Shown here in pieces: positions 29,967-34,986 of a stretch of DNA of 34,986 nt (position 1 is its first letter; every line of letters begins with the position of its first letter). Below the pieces are notes generated by a model. That model saw nothing but the letters and a program-made list of their open reading frames with translations. It ran no database searches and was not told the origin of the DNA. Source of the DNA: Acidimicrobiales bacterium (GTDB lineage: Bacteria; Actinomycetota; Acidimicrobiia; Acidimicrobiales; Ilumatobacteraceae); the NCBI GenBank assembly GCA_030833305.1, contig JAURHL010000002.1, forward strand, positions 1 to 34,986, written 5' to 3'. The position numbers and the translations under genes are program-made.

Positions 29967-30737
29967 ATGAGCCAGAAACCGGCCTCGCGTCGGATCGAGG
30001 TGACCCTGGTCGCCGGTGGCAAGTATCACGACATCGACTTCGCTCGTCGTGAGTTGCTGACCTTGCTCGCCGAACACGATGAGTTCCGGGTGCGGGTGCA
30101 ACCCGACTACGAGGACGTGGACGGCATCACGTCGGCCGAGATCCTGGTGTCGTACACCTGCGACGTGCGCCCGAGCGAGAACGCCCAACGCGCGGTGCGC
30201 GCATGGGTGGAGAACGGTGGGCGCTGGGTGGCCCTTCACGGCACCAACGCCGCGCTCACCCTGGGTGGACCCAACGGCGTCGAGTCACCACGAATCTTCC
30301 CCTTGTGGGCCGAGACCCTCGGCAGCCAGTTCGTCGCCCACCCGCCGATCCAGCCGTACACGGTGTCGGTGTCGGATCCGTCGCACTGGTTGGTGTCGGG
30401 TATCGAATCGTTCGACACCGACGACGAGCTGTACCTCAGCGAGTACGCCGACCGCGCCGCGCTGAAGCCCTTGTTGCACACGACGTGGCAAGGGGACGCG
30501 GTCGGTTTCGCCGAGGCCGATTGGACCACCGGCGATCCGACCCACCTCGTCATGTATCTGCGCGATCTGGGCAAGGGCTCCATCCTGTACAACACCCTCG
30601 GTCACTGCCGGGGCCACTACGACATGAAGCCGGTCCTCGACTACTACCCGCGCATCGAACGCTGCTCGTGGGAGAAGCCGGCATATTACGAATTGCTCCG
30701 TCGCTCACTACGGTGGGCACGCGGACTCGACGCCTGA
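29967..30737 (+). CDS. ThuA-like domain protein
   Basis: A 256-residue ThuA-like protein: VTLVAGGKYHDIDFARRELL, SAEILVSYTCDVRP, then VENGGRWVALHGTNAAL with the LHGT motif and LWAETLGSQFVAHPPIQPY. The end (KGSILYNTLGHCRGHYDM, then RRSLRWARG) contains LGHCRGH, the usual TLGH feature of ThuA proteins. It is distinct from the ThuA-like protein at 23024 but of the same fold. Its ATG is ten bases after the SDR stop and it is followed by the E1 alpha gene after 39 bases. Its job inside an acyl-CoA/2-oxoacid dehydrogenase operon is unknown; a hydrolase or sugar-acid-related role is possible. Confidence 0.82.
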   Translation: MSQKPASRRIEVTLVAGGKYHDIDFARRELLTLLAEHDEFRVRVQPDYEDVDGITSAEILVSYTCDVRPSENAQRAVRAWVENGGRWVALHGTNAALTLGGPNGVESPRIFPLWAETLGSQFVAHPPIQPYTVSVSDPSHWLVSGIESFDTDDELYLSEYADRAALKPLLHTTWQGDAVGFAEADWTTGDPTHLVMYLRDLGKGSILYNTLGHCRGHYDMKPVLDYYPRIERCSWEKPAYYELLRRSLRWARGLDA

Positions 30738-30776
30738 CCCGACGACCGACCACTCGAACCAGAAGGAAAACCACTC

Positions 30777-31760
30777 ATGGACCTACCCGTACACGTGCAA
30801 CTCGACCTGCACCGACGCATGGTGCGCATCCGCTTGTTCGAGGAGGCGGCCGGTCGCCTGGCCGAATCCAATCGCCTGCCCGGATTCCTCCACCTCTACG
30901 TGGGTGAGGAAGCGGTGGCTGCCGGCGTGTGCGGAGCCCTGAACGACGACGACCACATCACCTCCACCCACCGCGGTCACGGACACTTGGTGGCCAAGGG
31001 CGGCGATTTCAACCGCATGATGGCCGAACTGATGGGCAAGGCCACCGGCTACTGCAAGGGCAAGGGTGGCTCGATGCACATCTCGGACACCTCGCTCGGC
31101 ATGTTGGGCGCGAACGGCATCGTGGGCGCCGGATCGCCGATCGCCGTCGGCGCGGCCTTCGCGAATCGTTACCGTGGGCGTGGCCAGGTCGCCGTGGCGT
31201 TCTTCGGTGACGGTTCCACCAACATCGGAGCTTTCCACGAAGCCGCCAACATGGCGTGCGCCCTCCACCTTCCCATCGTCTTCGCGTGCGAGAACAACGA
31301 GTACGGCGAGTTCACCCCGCGCGACAAGACCATGGCGATCACCGACATCGTCGACCGCGCCGCCGGTTACGGAATGCCCGGTGTCATCGTGGACGGCATG
31401 GACGTCATCGCGGTTCACGAGGCGGCCGTGGAAGCGGTCGAGCGCGCGCGCACCGGCGGCGGACCGTCGCTGATCGAGGCCAAGACCTACCGCTTCTACA
31501 ACCACCATGGCGTGCAGAACCTCGGCCTGAAGTACCGCTCCGACGACGAGGTGGCCATGTGGAAGCAACGCGACCCGATCTTCACCCTCGAGGACCGCAT
31601 GATCGAGAACAAGGCGGCCACTCGCGATCAGTTCGATGCCATCTGGGCCGAACTGCGCGCCGGCATCGAGGCGGCCATCGCGTTCGCCGACGAGAGTCCC
31701 TACCCCACGCCCGACCAGATCATGGTCGGCGTGTACACCAGCATGAGCGGAGCGAACTGA
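30777..31760 (+). CDS. acoA: Thiamine-pyrophosphate dehydrogenase E1 alpha subunit (acetoin/2-oxoacid type)
   Basis: A 327-residue E1 alpha subunit. The thiamine diphosphate motif runs from GDG at 144-146 to ENN at 172-174 (GDGSTNIGAF ... FACENN). HRGHGHLVAKG and GKGGSMHISD are typical of the acetoin dehydrogenase and pyruvate dehydrogenase E1 alpha group, and the short length without the long N-terminus of branched-chain types suits AcoA. It forms a heterotetramer with the beta subunit whose start overlaps its stop by one base (TGATG). AGAAGGAAAA precedes the ATG at 30777, somewhat far at about ten bases. Whether the substrate is acetoin, pyruvate or a pathway diketone is not fixed. Confidence 0.88.
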   Translation: MDLPVHVQLDLHRRMVRIRLFEEAAGRLAESNRLPGFLHLYVGEEAVAAGVCGALNDDDHITSTHRGHGHLVAKGGDFNRMMAELMGKATGYCKGKGGSMHISDTSLGMLGANGIVGAGSPIAVGAAFANRYRGRGQVAVAFFGDGSTNIGAFHEAANMACALHLPIVFACENNEYGEFTPRDKTMAITDIVDRAAGYGMPGVIVDGMDVIAVHEAAVEAVERARTGGGPSLIEAKTYRFYNHHGVQNLGLKYRSDDEVAMWKQRDPIFTLEDRMIENKAATRDQFDAIWAELRAGIEAAIAFADESPYPTPDQIMVGVYTSMSGAN

Positions 31761-32749
31761 TGGCCGACGAACGCAAACTCGCCTACGTGATGGCCTTCAA
31801 CGAGGCCGTCAAGCAACAGATGGAGGCCGACCCCAACGTGTTCTGCGCCGGTGAGGACATCGGCGCGTTCGGTGGCGTGTTCGGAACCTTCGGTGGACTG
31901 CAGGCCAAGTTCGGCGCCGATCGCGTGGTGGACACCCCCATCAGCGAACAGGCCATCGTCGGCCTCGGCGTGGGCGCGGCCGTCACCGGATTGCGCCCCA
32001 TCGTGGACCTGATGTTCATGGACTTCATCTGCGTGGCCCTCGACCAAATCGTGAACCAGGCCGCCAAGTTGAAGTACATGTTCGGCGGCGACGCCGTGTT
32101 GCCCCTCACCATCACGACCGCTGGTGGCGGTGGCTTGTCCGCGGCGGCACAGCACAGCCAGTCGCTCGAGGCGTTGCTGTGCCACATTCCGGGCCTCAAG
32201 GTCGTCATGCCGTCCAATCCCTACGACATGAAGGGTTTGATGACGGCCTGCATCCAGGAGAACAACCCGACGGTCATGATCAAGCACAAGCGCCTCCTGG
32301 GCATGACCGGACACGTTCCCGAGGAGAGCTACTCCATCCCGCTCGGCAAGGGCAACATCCTGCGTCCGGGCAAGGACGTCACCATCGTCGCGTACGCGCG
32401 CATGGCGAACGAAGCCCTCATCGCCGCCGACGAACTGGCCAAGGATGGCATCGACTGCGAGATCATCGATCCCCGCACGCTGCAACCCCTCGACACCGAC
32501 CTCATCGTGTCGTCGGTCAAGAAGACCAACCACGCGGTGGTGGTGCACGAGGCCGTGCGCTTCGGTGGACTCGGAGGCGAGATCGCCTCGCAGATCCAGG
32601 AGCTGGCGTTCGATTATCTCGACGCTCCGGTGACCCGTATCGGCGCTCCGTTCTCGCCCGTTCCTTTCAGCCCCGCGCTCGAACAGCACTACATCCCGGA
32701 TTCCAAGACCATCGTCCAGGGAATCCGCGACGTGATGGCCCGCGTCTGA
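31760..32749 (+). CDS. acoB: Thiamine-pyrophosphate dehydrogenase E1 beta subunit
   Basis: A 329-residue transketolase-like E1 beta subunit: CAGEDIGAFGGVFG near the start, DTPISEQAIVGLGVGAA, MFMDFICVALDQIVNQAAK, then the C-terminal domain with DVTIVAYARMANEAL and IIDPRTLQPLDTD, ending with VTRIGAPFSPVPFSP. All are standard for the family. Its ATG overlaps the E1 alpha stop by one base, so the pair is translated together. It decarboxylates or cleaves a 2-oxoacid or acetoin with E1 alpha and passes the acyl unit to the lipoyl E2. The AcoX-like gene follows nine bases later. Confidence 0.9.
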   Translation: MADERKLAYVMAFNEAVKQQMEADPNVFCAGEDIGAFGGVFGTFGGLQAKFGADRVVDTPISEQAIVGLGVGAAVTGLRPIVDLMFMDFICVALDQIVNQAAKLKYMFGGDAVLPLTITTAGGGGLSAAAQHSQSLEALLCHIPGLKVVMPSNPYDMKGLMTACIQENNPTVMIKHKRLLGMTGHVPEESYSIPLGKGNILRPGKDVTIVAYARMANEALIAADELAKDGIDCEIIDPRTLQPLDTDLIVSSVKKTNHAVVVHEAVRFGGLGGEIASQIQELAFDYLDAPVTRIGAPFSPVPFSPALEQHYIPDSKTIVQGIRDVMARV

Positions 32750-32758
32750 TCGACGTCC

Positions 32759-33835
32759 ATGTCCACCGTCGGCATCATCGTCAACCCCAACGCGGGTAAG
32801 GACATTCGACGATTGGTGACCCCGGCCACCCACACCTCCGACGTCACCAAGGTGGGCATCGTGCGTCGCGCCATCGTGGCCGCGGCCGAAGCCGGCGCCA
32901 CCCGCATCTTGTTGATGCCCGATCGCCACCGTCTCGCCGAGCGCGCGGCCGAAGGTTTGGGTCTCGACGGCCGGGATGGGCGCTGTTCGGTGGAGATCGT
33001 GGACGAACCACTCAGTGGTTCGCGACACGACACCATCGCCGCCGCGCGACGCTTCTGGAAGGAACAAGCCGGAGCCGTGATCGCTCTCGGTGGTGACGGC
33101 ACGTCGCGCGACGTGGCCCTCGGTTGGCCCGACGCTCCCCTGATCGCCATCTCCACGGGCACCAACAACGTGTACCCCAGTGCCATCGACGGAACGTCGG
33201 CCGGAGCCGCCGCGGCGCTGGTCGCCGCCGGTCACGTGGACATCGCCGTGGTCGGACGTCGTTCCAAGCGCGTCACCGTTCGCATCGACGACGTGGTCGT
33301 CGAAGGTGACGCGGAACGAACCGTGTCGCGCGACGATCTGGCGTTGGTGGATCTGGCTTTCATCGATGCGCAGTTCGTGGGTGCCCGGGCGGTGCGCGAT
33401 CCGAACACGGTGCGCGCCGTCATCGCCGCCGTCGCCACACCGGCCAGCACCGGGCTGTCCAGCATCGCCGGTCGGGTGCACCCCGTCGACCGCTGGGACG
33501 ACACCGGCGTTCTCATCCGCCTCGGTCACGGTGGACGGCGGGTGCGCGTTCCGCTGGCGCCGGGATCATTCACGACCCTCGACATCGCCGAGGTGCGTCC
33601 CTTGGCCCTCGGTGAGAGCGTCGAGATCGCAGGCAAGTGCGTTCTCGCCTTCGACGGCGAGCGCGACGTGCCCGTGAGCGAACGCGGACGGGTGACCGTT
33701 CGCGTCGACAAGAGTGGTCCGCTGCTCATCGACGTGGACGCCACACTCATCATCGCCGCTCGTGATCGACGTTTCGACGAGAAGCAGACAACGACCCCCG
33801 ACCCCGAAGCAGACGGAGCCCCACATGGCCACTGA
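32759..33835 (+). CDS. acoX: AcoX-like ATP-NAD kinase family protein
   Basis: A 358-residue protein of the ATP-NAD kinase (PpnK/DAGK-like) fold. GIIVNPNAGKD opens it, the kinase motif GGDGTSRDVALG is at 111-122, and STGTNNVYPSAIDGTSAG follows. AcoX proteins occur in acetoin operons and their reaction is still not settled. Here it sits between E1 beta and E2, whereas classical acetoin operons often place acoX before acoA. The E2 start overlaps its 3' end by 11 bases. The ATG at 32759 has no strong ribosome site. The acoX gene is the main reason to prefer acetoin or a diketone over pyruvate as the substrate of this complex. Confidence 0.82.
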   Translation: MSTVGIIVNPNAGKDIRRLVTPATHTSDVTKVGIVRRAIVAAAEAGATRILLMPDRHRLAERAAEGLGLDGRDGRCSVEIVDEPLSGSRHDTIAAARRFWKEQAGAVIALGGDGTSRDVALGWPDAPLIAISTGTNNVYPSAIDGTSAGAAAALVAAGHVDIAVVGRRSKRVTVRIDDVVVEGDAERTVSRDDLALVDLAFIDAQFVGARAVRDPNTVRAVIAAVATPASTGLSSIAGRVHPVDRWDDTGVLIRLGHGGRRVRVPLAPGSFTTLDIAEVRPLALGESVEIAGKCVLAFDGERDVPVSERGRVTVRVDKSGPLLIDVDATLIIAARDRRFDEKQTTTPDPEADGAPHGH

Positions 33836-34986
33836 ATTCATCATGCCCAAGCTCGGCCTCACCATGGAGGAAGGCACCATTCTCGAATGGCTCGTCGAGG
33901 ACGGCGCCGCCATCACCCCCGGCATGGCGGTGTTGCGCATCGAGACCGACAAGGTCGAGAGCGACGTCGAGTCCCCCGCCGCCGGAATCCTGCATCGCGC
34001 CGCCGGCGTCGGTGACACCTTCGCCTGCGGAGCCACCATCGGCTTCTTGTTGGCCGAGGGCGAGCAACCTCCGGCCGCTACCAAGCCGACCTCCGCGGCG
34101 CCAACTCCGGCAGCCGCACCCGTGGCGGCGACGGCGACGGCACCTGCCGTGGCGCGCGCCTCCTCCGATGGCCGTACGTTCGTCTCGCCCAACGCCAAGC
34201 GCGTGGCGCGCGAGTTGGGGATCGACGTCGCGACCGTGGTCGGCACCGGGCCCAATGGTCGCGTGGTGGCCGCCGACGTGCAGAACGCCCACCAGAACCC
34301 CGGCGCCCGCCGTGCACCGGCGGCCGCGTTGCCCACCGTGGCGCCCATCGTGTCGTCGAACGGACAGGTGCTGGCCACCGCGGCCGCGCGTCAACTGGCC
34401 GAACTGCTCGGTCTGGATCTGTCGCTCGTTCCCTACGACCCCACCGACGGACGCGTCACACGCGACGGTGTGGCCGCCTACGTGCGCTCACGGTTGGCCA
34501 CACCGGTGTCGTCCGGTGCGTCGGGTGCGACTTCTCCGACGACCAAGGCTCCGCTCGCGCCGGCGTCGCAGACACCCGCGTCGGTCAAGAAGATGTCGGG
34601 TATGCGCGGCACCATCGCCAAGCGCATGCACTCCAGCTTGCAGGAGATGGCCCAGCTGACCCTGCACATGGATGCCGACCTCGACGCCGTGGTTGCCGAC
34701 CGTGAAGCGCGCAAAGCCCACGGCGGCGCGACCCTGCCCGGTTTCACCGACTACGTCATCGCCGCGTGCGCCCGCGCTCTGCGTCTGCACCCCATCGTCA
34801 ATTCGCAGGTGACCGACGACGGAATCGCATTGTTGCCCGACGTGCACGTGAGCATGGCCGTGGCCCTCGACGAGGGCCTCATCGTGCCGGTGATCAAGAA
34901 CACGCTTTCGCTCGACCTGCCCGGTCTGGCGGACCAGACCAAGCGTCTTTCGACGGCCGCTCGCGAGGGCAAGTTGGCCCTGGGCG
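33825..34986 (+). CDS. acoC: Dihydrolipoamide acyltransferase E2, 3' end outside window, tandem E3-binding-like domains
   Basis: The frame is open from ATG 33825 to the window end (387 codons visible). Residues 1-75 are a lipoyl domain with the lipoylated Lys43 in ETDKVESD. After an Ala/Pro/Thr-rich linker comes a peripheral E3-binding domain at about 118-152 (FVSPNAKRVARELG, then GTGPNGRVVAADV). A second, similar block at about 178-222 (ATAAARQLAELLGLDLSLV, then DGRVTRDGVAAYVR) looks like another, more degenerate copy. The catalytic domain begins near 250 (MSGMRGTIAKRMHSS) and its active-site HxxxD lies outside the window. It overlaps the AcoX-like gene by 11 bases. E2 passes the acyl group from E1 to CoA. 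Confidence 0.9.
   Translation, partial: MATEFIMPKLGLTMEEGTILEWLVEDGAAITPGMAVLRIETDKVESDVESPAAGILHRAAGVGDTFACGATIGFLLAEGEQPPAATKPTSAAPTPAAAPVAATATAPAVARASSDGRTFVSPNAKRVARELGIDVATVVGTGPNGRVVAADVQNAHQNPGARRAPAAALPTVAPIVSSNGQVLATAAARQLAELLGLDLSLVPYDPTDGRVTRDGVAAYVRSRLATPVSSGASGATSPTTKAPLAPASQTPASVKKMSGMRGTIAKRMHSSLQEMAQLTLHMDADLDAVVADREARKAHGGATLPGFTDYVIAACARALRLHPIVNSQVTDDGIALLPDVHVSMAVALDEGLIVPVIKNTLSLDLPGLADQTKRLSTAAREGKLALG

Noticed and set aside
31700-33529. Minus-strand open frame of 609 codons opposite E1 beta and the AcoX-like gene
   Set aside because: Antisense to two well-supported genes; sequence is Gly/Asp/His-rich noise.
1-34986. CRISPR arrays, insertion sequences, tRNA or rRNA genes, phage genes
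   Set aside because: No regularly spaced repeats, transposase motifs, cloverleaf-like or conserved rRNA stretches were seen.

Overview
The window is a dense, high-GC stretch (roughly 60-65% G+C by eye) with 38 protein genes, many ATGA, GTGA or TGATG overlaps and no intergenic gap over about 130 bases. Codon choice is high-GC, starts are often GTG, and many lead genes have a TANNNT-like -10 hexamer exactly 6 nt before the start codon, as in actinobacterial leaderless promoters. Together with the gene content this suggests an actinobacterium, perhaps a free-living Acidimicrobiia (Ilumatobacter-like). That placement is an inference. I saw no rRNA, tRNA, CRISPR array, insertion sequence or phage gene.

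Layout. 2-880: C-terminal part of a Rieske oxygenase. 883-3699: a SnoaL-like and a VOC protein (divergent), then a carotenoid-oxygenase gene behind a small ABM-domain gene. 3779-8435 (minus): DUF35 protein, SCP2-type thiolase homologue, acyl-CoA synthetase, VOC protein and a retinol-dehydrogenase-like SDR. 8570-10155 (plus): SnoaL-like protein and an APH-fold kinase. 10177-12662 (minus): TIM-barrel isomerase-like protein, maleylpyruvate-isomerase-like protein and an SDR. 12710-15011: SDR, zinc alcohol dehydrogenase and a second ABM protein. 15052-19779 (minus): FadD-type ligase, Rieske oxygenase, second FadD-type ligase. 19906-23803 (plus): Rieske oxygenase, a 72-residue unknown protein, APH-fold kinase, a DUF6285-like protein and a ThuA-like protein. 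A 31-bp perfect inverted repeat closes this block. 23889-27734 (minus): TetR regulator, cytochrome P450, SDR, PPOX-fold protein and nitroreductase. 27850-34986 (plus): acyl-CoA dehydrogenase, SDR, ThuA-like protein and an acetoin/2-oxoacid dehydrogenase set (E1 alpha, E1 beta, AcoX-like, E2), the E2 being cut by the window end.

How it works together. The set reads as a catabolic island for one or more hydrophobic, oxygenated carbon sources such as terpenoid, steroid-like or apocarotenoid compounds. Oxygenases (three Rieske, one P450, one carotenoid oxygenase) would introduce oxygen, and SDR and alcohol dehydrogenases would oxidise alcohols. Three ligases would form CoA thioesters, the dehydrogenase and thiolase/DUF35 pair would shorten the acyl chain, and the 2-oxoacid dehydrogenase would feed a small keto product into acyl-CoA. 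No substrate can be read from the sequence. The most intriguing module is 19906-23803, where an APH-fold kinase sits next to a small unknown protein and opposite CoA ligases, recalling the LvaAB hydroxyacyl-CoA kinase. Two short patches inside otherwise high-GC genes (1-240 and about 7115-7310) have clearly lower GC and different codons, suggesting mosaic recombination or an assembly join.
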